DNA of 64,000 nucleotides from Hofstenia miamia (GCA_900660155.1 CABFPE010000614.1:326480-390479), one strand, 5' to 3'. Positions 1 to 14,076 are shown, counted from the first letter of the stretch. A program made the numbers and translations. Notes: generated by a model from the sequence alone, not told the origin.

Positions 1-2989
1 TTGCAAATTGAACGATTATATTTGACTTTTATATTTGATTGAGACAAGGATATGCGAAGTAACTATAAATTATTTATTTATAACTGCAAAGCTACTTATA
101 TATGTAGAATTATATTATATATTTTAGCTTATAATAATACATCAAAATAATGAGTTGACGAGGAATATTTTTTACATAATATAAAACTTCAACCAAAAAT
201 ATGAAGTCATGAAAGCATAAGTGAAACATCCTACGCTAATTCTATTTACTACAAGTATATTTGGTCGAAAACGTCAATTGACATAATCAGGGTTTCTACT
301 GTTAATTAAAATGAAACTGTGGAGTGAGAACGAATTTTGGTTACAGGGGCAAAAGTTACTTTTAATACCCACCCTATTAATTAACTAAGAAAACTTTTAC
401 TGTTAAAATTGTAAAATTTATTGACTGATGTCATATTGTTGAAACTGTAAACAATTTTTCGGTTATATATTAGTTTCTAAGCAAAAGAAATAGAAATTGT
501 GTCAAATTTTACTGACTAGTGCTGAGTAATATGATATATTCTTGAATCGAGGAACAAACATCTTAATGGAAATTACCTATTTCTGAAGGTCACTTGTTAG
601 GTCTTAGAAATTATAATTCCATAAAAAATTGAAGTTCAAAGAAGTTCATTGACTGGTTACAAATATGTTGAAATTCTGTGCATTGCAAACTGGATTGCTA
701 CTCAATATTTGAAGCTAATATATATCTTTAAGTATGTTCTGTAAGCTAATGTGGTTTCTAGTACATCACTAGCTTTGATATAAATTTTGTCTATGTAGTG
801 GGATTCATACAAGATACGAATGCCAATTTTTCTCAAGCTGATAAGTGCATTCTCCATACAAAAATTTGCGAATACAATAATTTTTTAAGTTAAATTAGAT
901 TTTGCAAAATATTTACATACAATAAAAATTAAAAAAATACTTAAAATAGATTGAGGAAGCCAATAGTTTCCAAAAAGTTTATTAGTATATATTAATATTA
1001 CTATTGTATTTCTGAAGTTACATTTGAGAAAGAACTAGCAAATATTTTGAAACTTGCTAAATTTTCATGCTTTCGTTCCTGTTGCCCTGCCCTCCCCTGC
1101 AAATCTATTTGAATAAACTTTCCCATAACAAGACTTAATCTTCAAAATAAATTTTCTTCACATCGTCTTAAAGGAAGATACCTTTTTGGCATGCAAACTT
1201 AAAGACTAAGTCTGCTGTGAAGTCTCGAAGGATAGCAATGATAGACTTAAAAAACCAATCCTAATTTCAAGACCAACTTACTTTTTAATCTAACCCTAAT
1301 TGCAGGATATCCTTTTTTATAGTTTTAGAACCTCTATCTGACCCCGAAGACCTAGAATTTTGCCGTGTGAACCAATGTTCTGTATAAGATTGCATTTAAA
1401 GTACTGCCCAATAATTTATTTACTGACTTTTAGTTTAGAGAAATTTTAGCAGCCCCTGCGCTCTAAAAGACATTTTAAATTTAGTTTTGACAGTAACAAC
1501 GATGTTTGTTTTCCCATATTTTAAATTGTGCCCAATTAATGTTGTATCCCTTTGGAATTTCATGGGCAATTGAGTTTGGCGCTACCTAAAGTGATATCTG
1601 CGATGTTAGCATATCTACATCTGTTTTTCATAATATTATCTTATATAATGGTTGTATTCAGAACTGTGTTCTGTTAAACACCTGGGTGAACCTGGCGCCC
1701 TGTCATCAAAACACACGCATGAATTGCACGCAAGCGTGAGAACTTCTTTTCCCGCATAATAAACAACACCCCTGATAAGAGCGACGTAGCTATTTCCTTT
1801 ATCAACCAGTGTTGAAACGAATCTCTGGTAAATATTCGATTAGTTAATTTTGACTTTCTCCCAAAATGACAGGTATTTGTTTCCTAGTTTCAATTAAATC
1901 TTGCTCTAATATACGTCAGGTTTATTAGTAACATACGCTCACATCAGGAATATTCTTGGCCCCCATCACACTGCGCGCTACAATGTAACCATATCCATTT
2001 ATGTTTAATTGTTAAGCTGACTAACTTTAAAATTTTATACAACTACTTAATTCCAATATTTCTAAAATTAATGCTTTTATGGACTTAAGCCAATTAAGGT
2101 CAATGAAATTTGTTCAAATTTAAATCTAGAAAATTATTTGTAAGGTGAAGTTGAGGGCAATAAAACTGAGCAAGTGACTTCTTGATGCTCATAATCTGTA
2201 ATTACCCAGTTGCTTTAAGCAATTATCGGGAAGGCTAGAACGATATGTATTAAGATGAATATAAAAACAAGAAATTCAAGTTTGTGAAGTGACGAAAAAA
2301 CAAACTGATGTAAAACCAAACAGAAAAAAACTCAAAAAGTGAAAGGCATCAAAACCCACTTTTGAATTTAAACGTTACGAATTTTCCTTAATAGGATGTT
2401 GACATTTAATATATTCCTTATCACATTGTTATTTAAGTTTGCCATATATATGTCTTAAGAGTATTACGGATACGATTTTGGAAACATAGGTAGAATAAAG
2501 TGAGACGGGAATAATTCTAAGAATGAAAGCGGTAATTGATTTCCTATCACACATTAATAATGCCAAACTGCGAATTCTCAAACTTTCCAAGGGGTGATTT
2601 TTTAAGAATTTTCAAGATGGAGGCTGATATTACTATAGAAGGAACTGCATAATTAAGAATTGCATCTCAAAAACAAAACAAATTGGATATTGTTAGAAAA
2701 TAGGTCTTAAAGTTTTTATCACTTTTAATATCAGCATTTTCAAGTAACTTCACACCCTGAATGATAACATATTTCTATGAAACTGAATGGGAGAAATCAA
2801 AAACTGATATTGAAGAATAAATAGAACCTCAAAGTTTCAAAATTCTCATATATTTACCTCCCATTATCTTGAGGATTAATATTAAATCCTAAATCAAAAG
2901 TTTTGCTGATATAACATTGGCACCTACTATAGAGATAATCGTGATTAGATATTTTCAAATTCTCCCCTCATGGATCACTGATTAATCGC
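1..2989. other. AT-rich non-coding stretch
   Basis: I see no convincing exon or RNA gene on either strand. A slightly GC-richer patch at about 1680-1800 has no long open frame or clear terminal repeat and may be an old repeat fragment. Confidence 0.6.
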
Positions 2990-3184
2990 TCAGCAGCTCA
3001 CTGTAATTATTGACAATGCCACTACTATGAAATCGCAAAAGTTTATCAATTTTCTTCCCTGTCGCAATTTTCTGTAATACTTTAGTATTACTTCATGCAT
3101 TAACTTGTGGTATATCCTTTCTATCCCTTTGCGTCTATCCCATTCTGATATGCATTCTGGTCGTAGTCTTACCACAGCCAGCTT
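2990..3184 (-). CDS. possible exon or decayed ORF, basic, unrecognised
   Basis: On the minus strand a 64-codon open frame follows an acceptor-like 'gaggttag' at about 3185 and ends at a stop at 2990. The first two thirds are rich in Arg, Lys and Glu and look coding; the tail is hydrophobic. There is no ATG at the front, so an internal or terminal exon or an old transposon piece are both possible. I recognise no family. It lies just outside the plus-strand LINE fragment and could belong to other repeat debris. Confidence 0.2.
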   Translation of the reverse strand, partial: KLAVVRLRPECISEWDRRKGIERIYHKLMHEVILKYYRKLRQGRKLINFCDFIVVALSIITVSC

Positions 3185-3269
3185 CTAACCTCCACGAATT
3201 GTACCTTAGGTTGTTTATCTATTCATATGTTATGATATGATGATGATGATTATCATTATTATTGTTGTT

Positions 3270-5268
3270 ACTATTATTATTAAACTAGCTAAATCTAATT
3301 CCACCGAAATAAATTACGAAAATCAAAGAAATTTAATTAAGGACTTACGCACTAAAAATTCAGTTTTAAAACAACGTAAATTTTTTGAAAACTTTAATTC
3401 TTCTAAACAAAAGTGGAAATTTTTGAACTGTTTCATTGGAAAATCGAATGGGCTCAATAGTGACCTTTCAGAAATTTATATTGATAAAAAAAATTTACCG
3501 ATGAAAAATTGTACTAAATCATTTCAATCAGACATTTTAGGAATTAACTAACTTCAATTTTTCCAAAAATCCTCTATCAAAACTTAGGCAATTAAATTCT
3601 AAGTCACGTTTCAATTTAGGCGCTCTAACGTAAGAGAATTAGAAACTATTGTAGAAAATTTAGGCGCTTGTAAATCTTTAGATTCCACTCATTTACCTTA
3701 CTTTATTAGTGAGAATTTTTTCATATTTTTTTCGACCATCTATCATTTGCATTGAATCAATGTATAGGTAGAAACGAACTTCTGGAAAAAATGAAAAAGT
3801 CTGACATAACATCCTTGTATAAAAATAGAAAGGCAAATCTCAATAACGTACATTTTTAGTAAATTATTAGAAAATTATTGCACATTCAAATCAACCAATA
3901 AATTGCATCTGAGAATATCTTATCATCTAAACAATATCGTTTCCGCGTTAATCATAATACAAATGATGCAATTATTTTAATTACTGAGAGAATATCTTCA
4001 AATAAATCTCAAAATAAATCCAGTTGAATTGCATGGTACGTCTAGACTTAAGCTAGACTTTTAATTCAATGAATTTTGAAATTTTATCGATTAAACGTAA
4101 AAATTCCGGATTTCAACAAAATTCAATTAAGTTACTTATGAGTTTTTTAGAAAACAAAAAACGACTTGTTTTATAGAACATAAAATGAAATCTGATTATA
4201 TTAAAACCGATCGAGGAATGCCTCACGCCACAGTACTAGGGCCAATTTTATATGCAATACATGTTAATGACATAATTAAGCATGTCAATCATAGTGCAAT
4301 ATATCAATTTGCTGATGATACTTGCCTCATAATTCCAGATAATGATGCATTTAGGGCCACAAAAATTTATAAATTGATATTTAAAATCTTTCTAGGTATT
4401 TCTCATCAAATCAATTAAAAATCAATATTGAAAAAACGTAATTCATTATATTTTTCCCCAATTACCTAAAAGAACTAACAAACAAGATCGAATTAATTGC
4501 TAACAGTGTTCAAATAAAACAAAGTGATCATTTTAAGTATTTAGGTGTTGATATTGACAAAGATTTATAACTTGATAAATTTCTCCTAAAAATGTTACAA
4601 AAAATGGCTTCTGGCCTTAAATACTTGTTCCACCTCATAAATTTGGGACCAGATTATCACGTTCAATTATTGCATGCATTTTGCTTACCGCAATTACATC
4701 ATTGTTTATTATTATTTATAAATTTTACTACAAAAGCCGCTATTATCAAAAACTTTTAATTGGTCATTAAAAACATTAATTTTTCACGTAAGCATGATCA
4801 TGTTAGTGAATGCTGAGGAAAGTATAATAAGTTATAACCGCTATATCCAGTACAATTCCATGCAGCTTCAATTTTATGTAAGTATAAATATGTCCGAGAA
4901 TCAATATCTTTTTTTGATAATTACTAAAAAGTAAATCCACGATCACATAAATAAATTTGCAGCAGTATTTCTTAACCTAGTTTTCATCCAGTAGCCTCTA
5001 ATATTTGGAATTATTTAGAAAATGAAATTATAATAGAAAAACTTACAAAAAAATTTAGAAAACAATAAAAATTGTGCTTTTAGATCGACAAAATGCAATC
5101 CGAGACACAAAATGCTAACACATTTACTGATTTTTTACACTGAGCTCACCACATACATAGACACACACACAGTTATTATTATTATATATTTTATATTTAG
5201 TTTTTGGTTTAATTGTGTCTTTTAGTAAATATATTCATTTGAAGATTATTATTATTATTATTATTTAA
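3270..5268 (+). mobile_element. decayed non-LTR retrotransposon (LINE), RT part, 5' truncated
   Basis: A plus-strand reverse transcriptase remnant. The linker typical of the region between endonuclease and RT is readable at 3280-3550. The RT core is at 4185-4330, with a variant of the G.PQG..LGP motif (residues MPHATVLGP) followed by the catalytic FADDT box and then the downstream KYLGVDID-type block at about 4540-4560. Several stops and frameshifts break it, so it is a pseudogene. The 3' end has a short untranslated region and an (ATT)n tail at about 5239-5265. The tail and RT type suggest the Jockey/CR1/L2 side of the LINE tree. A second copy of the same family lies inverted at about 10978-13700. 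No endonuclease is visible here, so the copy is 5' truncated. Confidence 0.85.
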
Positions 5269-7375
5269 TTGTTTATCTCTCCCACAAATTGCTGTCATCC
5301 ACGGAAAATATTTCTAAGACATTTCGTCTAAATTTATAAAGATGTACTTATAGTCTAGAATTGCTGAAACCTAATAATTGAATGAAACGTTCAATGCCAA
5401 ACGGGTCATTTTGAGCTTGTGATATTTCAAATACAAATTGCCTACTTATTAATAACAGGAATTTTCGTTGCAGTATAATTTAATATACGTATTACGTAAT
5501 CGTATACATTAATACCAATGTAATGTACAATGATCTCCAAAGCGTTACATACTGATAATACAACAAGCAAATTGAAATATTCTTCTCCAGATGTTTGTTT
5601 AACTTTTGTAGCATGTTCTACCTAATGAGGTATAGACCGATAAAATGCTGAAATTTTAAAGTCATTTCCAGCGACATTTAGAGGACAATTTATCAACCGC
5701 ATTTCAACACAGTGTTTGTAAACAATTCAAATTGCAAGTCTCCTATTCTAAATATAGATTAAATTTTTATTAATTATTGCTTTTAGCAGACTACAATAGC
5801 CATATATTTAAATTTCCATACTTAAAAGTGAAAAAATAAACATTTGCCTCTAGATAAAGAAGTCAGATCTCTTAAATAAAAACATCTGCACAATTGCTTC
5901 CGTCCAATTGCAATATTGTGAATGAAATTGGCAGACGTTAAATCCACCTGTTGCATTCCATGTATTCCAGTGTCATATGAACTAATTAAACCTTTCCTCA
6001 CTAACCAAAAATGCCACAGCCAATCTACCACATTTCTACGTGAAAGTAAATACCTTATCAATTTCCAATATTGAATATTTAATCACTCGTATAATAAATA
6101 AATGGCACATTCAAAAGGTGACACTGAAGTATTTACAAAATTTCATGCAGCGATCAGTACAGTTTTTACCATATTAGTTCAGTAATATAATCAAATTTAC
6201 ATGTTTCTGAGTAGTGTTACGTAAACAATAATTCTTTATCAACGTTTATATAATAATAGTAATAATATAATATTGACAAGGAAAGCCGGCGTCCCTTTAA
6301 AGAACACCAATGTGGAATATTTCTTGATTTACATTTCATATAAATATTCTTAGCATAACAAAGAACAAATATTAAACAGGACCCCAAATTTGAATCGAGC
6401 TGATTAGTTTTATAGATACCATAATCATTTTAACATACGAAACTTATATATTTGTTCAAAACTATTTTTCAAGCAAAGTTTATAAATAAGCTAATTGAAG
6501 GAAATTATCAGAATATTATAAAGCTTTTAGATGTCATTAAGTTAACTGGTTTTCATAGCTTTTGCTGCATTTTATCGACAAAAGTGATTAAGTCAAACTT
6601 CTTCATTGTAGATCAAGATGATATATGTAATTGCTGATGGGAGACTAGTATACAATAAATTATTCATAGTGGAAGCAATAGAATCTACCTGAAGCAATGC
6701 TCCCTCACTTAACAAATAAAAATATTTCACGAATGAAGGAGAGTCAAACAGGGATTGCTTCGCATTTCGAAATTTTGAAAGCAGTTTACCCCACATATTT
6801 TACGTTTTAGAAAATATTTGATTTTTTGGGTTTTGAGGTAATTGCTTAAACTCACATAGGTTTCTATCAAGATTGTACAAATTAAATAATGATGTACTAG
6901 ACAACTAATGACATGAGCTTAAAATTTCTATTCTTGATATTAAATATTAAGTGAAAGAGTTATTAAAGAATAGTAATGATTATTATCTAAATTTTTGGAA
7001 GTCCTGATTAACAGTGCTTATTTGTACAGAAAGTCTCGCTAAGTAGCAAAAATGGTGAATACTATAACATATTTGCTAGGGTATTACCATAAGATTAGAA
7101 ATCAGTTAGAAAAAAATTTGCAAATAATTGATTTCAGATTTGATAAGTTTAATATTTTTATGTAGTGCAAAATAAATTATGTAAATATTGACAAATAAAT
7201 GAGTTATCCTGATTAAACAAAATTTACAATGTACGCATGAAAATTTTGTATACATAATTCCTATAATAAAGTACACAAAACGAGTTAAAAGTTTTTATTT
7301 TTTATTTTTTGAACAAGTGTACTCAGTGCGAGTTTTGAGCAACTTTTATACAGAACTAGATAAAATATTAAAGCT
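5269..7375. other. non-coding stretch with two weak minus-strand exon candidates
   Basis: Mostly featureless. Minus 5822-6061 is open for 79 codons without clear splice sites. Minus 6689-6796 starts with an ATG and reaches a CAG|GTAGAT donor after 36 codons, so it could be a first coding exon, but it has no family match I know. Neither is firm enough for a gene call. Confidence 0.4.
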
Positions 7376-7517
7376 TATATATATATACATATATATATAN
7401 NNNNNNNNNNNNNNNNNNNNNNNNNNNNNNNNNNNNNNNNNNNNNNNNNNNNNNNNNNNNNNNNNNNNNNNNNNNNNNNNNNNNNNNNNNNNNNNNNNNN
7501 NNNNNNNNNNNNNNNNN

Positions 7518-7550
<33 letters not shown>
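7376..7550. repeat. (TA)n microsatellite broken by an assembly gap
   Basis: TA repeats lie directly on both sides of the run of Ns, so the gap is very probably a longer (TA)n tract that could not be assembled. Confidence 0.95.
7400..7517. other. assembly gap, 118 N
   Basis: 118 undetermined bases inside a TA microsatellite; apparent open frames across it are artefacts. Confidence 0.99.
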
Positions 7551-7553
<3 letters not shown>

Positions 7554-8640
7554 TAAGAAATATAAAAAGCTCAAGTGAGTATTAGATTGGTGTGATTCCG
7601 AAAAAATGTAATTTGGTAATGTAATTCATAATTTTTTTAAAACTAGTTACTAAGTTATTAATATAGTACTCTTCGTAATTGCTCATTCGAATTTAAATAT
7701 GATATTCAAGCAAAATGAATTGCAGGGAGATTATTTAAGATTTTTTCATTGCACATACACTTAATGATTGAAATTAAACAGTAAGCATAGAGGCAAGCAC
7801 ATGTGTATTATATGATTTTCGTATATTGTCAATTGCTATGCATTTTAGAATATAGCTTAGAGTACGAGTTATCCACTTAATTTTGTTTAGCGGAAATATT
7901 TCGCGGCACAAAACTTGGATATTGCAATGAACTTTGTTTGACTCTATATTTTTAAATTTTTTACTTTTCTTGACATAAATAATAATTTTTTTTCATTTTC
8001 ACGTTTTTTACTTTTTTAGCAAAACCAAATCAGAATAATATAAACTAAATATGCTAAAAAATATAAGCAAAAACATTGAATTGTAGTACAAGACCAAGCA
8101 TTTTGATACATTTTCCAAGGTAAATGGTGTCTGTTTTGTGAGAGGTTGGCCAACATATTAATCGAATGCTAAATTGATATTGAAATGGCTTAACATGAGC
8201 ATCTCTTCGGTCCTTTGTAGTTGGTATTGCATTTGTCGCTATCATCACCTATTTTGCTTGATTTAAATGTTTGCCAAGTATATATTTTAAGGGTTTTTCC
8301 AACTATAATTAGAAGACTATTCTTAACTTTTGAATTTTTAACTTTACAACATTTTTTTCACTTTTTTTTGACTTAATAACACTCTAACTAATCCCATCCC
8401 ACCAATGGTTTTGTGTTTTTTACGCAAAAACAAATCAATGGAAAAGTTTTGACTTTTTTTTTGACAAAACCTGCCCTACTTATTACCAAAGAATTGTTTT
8501 ACTATTTATGATAGGTTTCTCCGAGATTTATTCAATAATATAAATACTTTGTAAAGATTTTCCATATTTTTTGAACTAGAAAAATTTTTAAGCTTAAGGC
8601 CAAAGTTCTTTATGAATTTCATTTTCGAGGGAATTATAAT
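7551..8640. other. AT-rich non-coding stretch
   Basis: No gene called. A minus-strand frame at 8054-8248 starts with ATG and has fairly coding-like composition in its first 45 codons, but it has no donor of good quality and no recognised motif. Confidence 0.5.
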
Positions 8641-9110
8641 TAACTGATTTTTTAAAAACTTGATCATATATTTTGCGGTTGAGGTTATCAGATGAATATT
8701 TATAGATGTTTAGGAAAATTTTAAACTGAGTTTAATTAATATCAATATGAAGTATGTATTTATAAAAATCTTATCGTCTGTGTATTGAAATATTTTTGCA
8801 TCAATTTTATTTTCCGATGCATCATTAACATAAAGTTAAAATAAAATTGGGCCCAGGTGTGTCCCCTGCAGACCGCCTAAATTTGTTTGAAATTGGAATA
8901 AACATCTAATTTGACTAACTGTTTTGCGTTTTCCAAGAAAGACGTTGTTTTTCATGAATTTATATTGAATGTATTTAAATCTAATAAGTCTACAGCGTTA
9001 ATTTCAGATTTATACAGATTTAGTTTAACTTGTTACTTAATCGAAAGGAGTGCATTTTTGATGCCATTGCGTTTTCTAAACGCAAATTGGTGTTAGTATA
9101 TTTATAAAAT
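8640..9110 (-). mobile_element. reverse transcriptase remnant of a second LINE family
   Basis: Read on minus, about 9090-8900 gives an RT start resembling the QFAFRKR/aspartate-block region. At about 8880-8845 there is a clear LQGTHLGPILF box, the equivalent of PQGS.LGP, followed after about 20 residues by YTDD, the position of the catalytic YADD. Stops and frame changes show it is dead. The residues differ from the RT at 4.2 and 12 kb, so this is a different family. Its ends are not visible. Confidence 0.7.
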
Positions 9111-9282
9111 TGACTAAGTAACATAGAAACTATTATGGTTACAAAAGGTTACAGTATTGCCTTTGCTATAAATTGAGTGATCTCATTTTTTTGATTACTT
9201 GTTTCTTGGTAGCTTGAATGGATGTAGCTAATGACGCTTCTTTGATGCAAACATAATAACCCAAAGCGCAAGCCATTAAGGG

Positions 9283-10430
9283 TTCGATAATGAGCCATTG
9301 TAGTTGCCATTAATGGCAGATGACTGCTGGGGAATTAACGGGCAAGTGATGTATATCCGACAATGATACATTGTTGAGCCAATAATGGGTGATCGGTGGC
9401 AAACACTAGGCTTTTGATAGCACGGCATTACTTTTATATGTAAATCGACAATTTTATATTGCTAAGCAGGTCAAAAATTCCTTTTTAAAACAACACAAGC
9501 CCAACAGAGGGCAGAAGGATTAATTTGAGATGCTGTCAACTATATTCAATACAAACATTTGTTAAAAATTTGAATGAATGTCTTGTTTATAAATGATAAC
9601 AATAAGCATAAAAATCTGCCAAATTTAACAAAAATATATAATTTTGAAATATTTCTTTCATTAACTCGGGAAAAATCTCTTCTGCTCAAATGTAACTCTT
9701 TTATATAACAGTTAATTTCAAGGTGTCTAAATATTCATGAATAAATTATTTTGAAAATTCATTTAGAAAGTATATTATAATTTTTACTAATTAAAAATTT
9801 CATGAAAGCTTTTCTCAACTCCTTTTTTATATTAAGAAGATCTAGGAATTAAAATATTTAAATGAATTTTATTTGCAAGCATCTGCTCATGATTATTGAT
9901 TACTAGGTTTGACACTGTTGCCGCCAATGTTCCACCAATGAGTCACTGATGGCAACAGTGGTCAGAAATATTATATTATGCATTGTAATTCGTAACTTGG
10001 TATAATTTGATTGATTAAAAGGCACCGTTGGAAGTGTGTATAGCATATTATCTCTAACATGGAACAGCTTGTTGCAAACCATTGAATTCATTATGCAGTG
10101 CTCATAAAAACATAAGCTGGCATACTAGATTGCGTATCAACTACTGAAGAGTAAGTAAATTCATTTGTTATGAAAATTTAATTTTATCTGGCATAATTGT
10201 AAATCATTATAAATAATATTTGTTCGCTAGATCGCACATTGATCCAGTAACGCGATTAATGGACCATTGTCGCACCATTAATGGTCATAAGAAAGTGATA
10301 AATAATATTTGAAAATTGAAAACAAACTTTAAGGAATGATTTTGTTTTGTTGATTATAGTTGGCAAATGAATGGCCATTATTAGCCATTGATACCATTAA
10401 TGGAGCATTGGTTAACCGACAATGCTTGCT
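9283..10430. repeat. cluster of small palindromes built on CCATTAATGG
   Basis: Near-palindromic words gccattaatggc (about 9305), accattaatggt (about 10280) and accattaatgga (about 10390), plus several cattgt/acaatg words, recur within 1.2 kb. A 20-base word at 9303-9322 recurs with two differences at 16936-16955. This looks like old non-autonomous transposon material, but I could not define the ends. Confidence 0.4.
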
Positions 10431-10977
10431 ATTTGGGAAATTGTGTCTTATTTGCATTAGTTTTGAATACTTTATCTTCATCAAAATGCGTAAAAGTTGA
10501 TTTAATGACTGGTGAAAAGCGTAATAGTGTCAAAAGGATTTTTTAAACTTCTATGGTTCAAAGTAAAATATAATTGCATAAAATTCAGTATGGCAAAAAG
10601 TGATCAAGCAGTGCTGGAGTTCAAATCTATAACTAAAATCCTTCAAAATAGTTTTGCGTTCAATGCGTTAAAATCGATAGATTTGAATTCTTTAAAAGGT
10701 TAAAAATGCAACGGCAGTTGAATGATTGCTATTTAGATTAAATTTAGGAGTTTCGATAATTGAAAGCATAACATCACTGGTGCTGAAGTTTGGTTGGAAT
10801 CAAAATGGATGTTCATATTTGCGTAGCTAAAGCCAAAAGTTTTCTAAAATTTTATAAAATCGATGCGTCAGGCTAATTGGTCGGTAGCTTAGTGTATAGA
10901 GAGAATCTATTTTGTTGAACTATAGTGAAACATGTGAAAGTTACTGCCGAAAATTTGATTAAAACCCAACAGAAAAA

Positions 10978-13700
10978 TTAATAACAATAATAATAATAAT
11001 ACTATAATAATAGCAATAACTGTCAAGGTAATATATTTGCCAAAAAGATACAATTAAACTACAAACTAAATATACAATAATAATGCATTTGTATGTATTT
11101 ATGTATAATGTATAATGTATATTTAATGTAATTTATGTATAATGCGATGAGCTCAGTATAAGAAACCAGTAAATGTCTTAAGCATGTTTATGTTTAAGAT
11201 TTTTGTTGTTGGTGTAAAAGTGCGCTTTTTCATTTTTTTCTAATTTTTTTGTAATTTTTTTTACTGTAATCCCGTTGTCTAAATCATTCCAAATATTAGA
11301 GGCTGCTTGATGAAAACAAGGATAAGAAATACTGCTGTCAATGAATTTATGTGATCGTAATTAGCAAAAAAAGACATAATTATGATTAAATAAAATTGAA
11401 GCTACATGGAATTTTACTTGATATAGTGGGGAAATATATTATAATTTCGTCTGTATTCACTAACATGATCATTCCTAAGTGCAAAATTTAATGTTTTCAT
11501 AAACAATTAAAGATTTTTAATAATAAATATCGGCTTTTCGTATAAAAATTCATAAATAAAAATGAACAACAATGTAATTGCTATGCACAAAATACATACA
11601 ATAGCTGAACATGATAATCTGGTCCTAAATTTCTGAGGTGGTATAAGTATCTCCAGAGGCCATTTTTTAATCTTTTTTAAGAGAAATTTATCAAATTTTA
11701 AATCTTTGTAAATATCACCACCTAAATATGTGACATGATCAATTTGTTTCATTGGAATACTGTTAACAACTAATTCGATTTTGTTTGTTATTTCTTTTAC
11801 AGAATAGGGGGGAAATATAATGAAGTGGGTTCTTTCAGTATTAATTTTTAATTAATTGGATGAGAAGTAATTAGAAAGATTTTAAATATCACTTTGTAAA
11901 TTTTTGTGACGATAAATGCACCATTATCTGTAACTATAATGCAAGTATCGTCAGAAATTGATATATTTCACTATGATTTACAAGTTTAATAATGTCATTT
12001 ACATATATTGGTAATAAAACTGGCCCAACTACTGCGTCTTGAAGTATTCCTCGATCGGTTCTAATATAATAAGAGTTCATATAAGTTCAATAAAACACGT
12101 CGTTTTCAGTTTTCTAAAAAGATCATAAGTAACTTAATTGAATTTTGTTGAAATCCGTAATTTTTAAGTTTAATCGCCAAAATTTCAAAATTCGTTGAAT
12201 TAAAAGCTTTGTGAAGTCTAGAAGGGCTATGCAATGTAACTGGGTTTAGTTAGAAATTTATTTGAGGATATACTTTCAGTAATTGAAACCATAGTATTAA
12301 ATGTTAAGATTGTCTCAGATGCAAGGTATTTTTTGTTTTGAATGCACAAAAATTTTTCGAATAGTTTACAAAAAGTTGCTTTACTGACTTTAGATATAAT
12401 TTTTCCCAATAAAGCGATCTCACTTTTTATATATCTGACAGTTTTATTATCTCCTAGAATTCGTTTTCACATATACATTGATTAAATGCAAATGATTAAT
12501 TGTCACCAAATATATGAAAAACACCTTTATAATAAAGTAAAATAAAGGAGTGGAACCAGAAGATTTATTAACGTCTAAATTCTGCACAATAATTTTTAAT
12601 TCTCTTAAGGTAGATATCATAAATTGAAACACTGACTTACAATTTGATTGCCTAAGTTCTGATAGAGGAGTTTTAGGGAAATTGACGTTACCTATTTCTT
12701 TAAATATATGATTTAAATGACTTAGAATATTTTTTTATCGGTAATATTTTTATAATCAATATAAATTTCTTAAATATCATTATTGAGCACATTCGATTTT
12801 CTAATGAAATGATTTATAAATTTCCACTTTTGTTTAGAAGAATTTAATGCTAAATTTTTTGCACATTAGTCCTAAAATAATTTTTTTGAACTATCGTAAT
12901 TAGTCCAATTCAACCCAGTCGGGTTGATTTAGAGAGTTCAAAAAGTTTTGTGCTCATGCTGATTATTAACTTAAAAGTTCATTTGTTAATTACTCCGAGG
13001 GTTTCATCTGAATAGTTTTTGAAATCCTTAGCATAAATAGTTTTATATTTAGAAAGCTTAACATGAATTGTACTAATATATAAACACAGAGTGCTTGGTC
13101 ACTGAAAGATTAGAGGATTATTGGTTTATACATAGTTTCTGAATTGCATAAAAAATAATTAACTAATGTTGTTCTTCTAGTGGAAGTATGAGTATTTATC
13201 ATTTTTAAATCATAAATGGCGCATAGTTCTATCAATTATTTTTTTTCATAAAAATTTCAATAGTTTATGTTAAGGTCACCGAATACTTTTAGTGAACAAT
13301 TATTCTAGGAATATCTGAAATTTCATTGCATTTAAACTTTATATATTCTACAAAAAATGATCTTATTTGGATTTTAAGTAACATTTTTAATTCATTTTTG
13401 TAAGAATTTGTAGGTGAATTAATTTCGATCTATACAGTGCCAAAAAACAGAATGATCAAAATCAAATTTTTTTGTATTGAATTTAAAACTTTTAGTAATA
13501 TAATCATAAGACCCACAACTCTACTATCCTTATTTTTAAAAAAAATATTGTGGGGTCTGGATTGGACAAATTTCGATTGATATCATTGTCAGCCAAGTTT
13601 CTGTAATTGTAAAAATTGAATTCGAGACGAATTGAAATGATTTATATTTGAGTTCAGGCATTTGGCGTTTAAATAAATATATTTAAAATTGCCCTTGTAA
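10978..13700 (-). mobile_element. decayed LINE, same family as 3.3-5.3 kb, inverted, endonuclease plus RT
   Basis: The minus strand matches the plus-strand LINE over the RT box (about 12060-11960), the KYLG-type block (about 11752-11680) and the 3' UTR, and it ends in the (ATT)n tail seen here as (AAT)n at about 10978-11003. This copy keeps more 5' sequence: at about 13290-13260 the minus strand reads VFGDLNINY, the GDxN motif of the apurinic-type endonuclease, with further endonuclease-like sequence to about 13500. Many stops and frameshifts mark it as a pseudogene. The 5' edge near 13700 is approximate. Confidence 0.8.
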
Positions 13701-13817
13701 TGTTTCGATAAATTTTTAAGATTGCATTCACTTAAAACTTAATTCTACATCCACTGCAAGGATAATTATATTATTAAAGAAGTAATCATGAATGAAAGTA
13801 AAAAAATAGCTTTATTT

Positions 13818-13990
13818 TAGTAATAATAAAAATAATAAAAAAAATATTAATAATAATAACTCTATAGACTGGGATAGTTGGGTACAGGCTGGGCATTAAC
13901 TTAATCCCAAACGGACGTTATATGATTTACCAATAGAATTTTCCGAAGGGGTTATTTCCTCCGGGAATCGCAGCAGGTTTTTAACATAAC
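13818..13990 (-). mobile_element. possible SINE-like element with (ATT)n tail
   Basis: A GC-richer block at about 13861-13990 is followed on its minus-strand 3' side by a TTA/ATT-rich tail at 13818-13860, the same tail type as the nearby LINE. That is what a SINE mobilised by this LINE family would look like. No tRNA-type promoter boxes are clear, so this could equally be an unrelated repeat next to a microsatellite. Confidence 0.3.
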
Positions 13991-14076
13991 GATCAATGTG
14001 CTAACTTTCTTTTTTTGTAAACCTTATTACATAGAAATATACAAAATGATTTGCAAAGAACCTATATATTGCTACT

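Noticed and set aside
7317-7574. Open frames around the gap at 7.4 kb
   Set aside because: Made of Ns and TA repeats.
10881-10950. tRNA-like gene: 7-base acceptor stem (tcggtag/ctgccga) 70 bases apart
   Set aside because: The D, anticodon and T arms do not pair and there is no proper T-loop, so the stem is probably chance.
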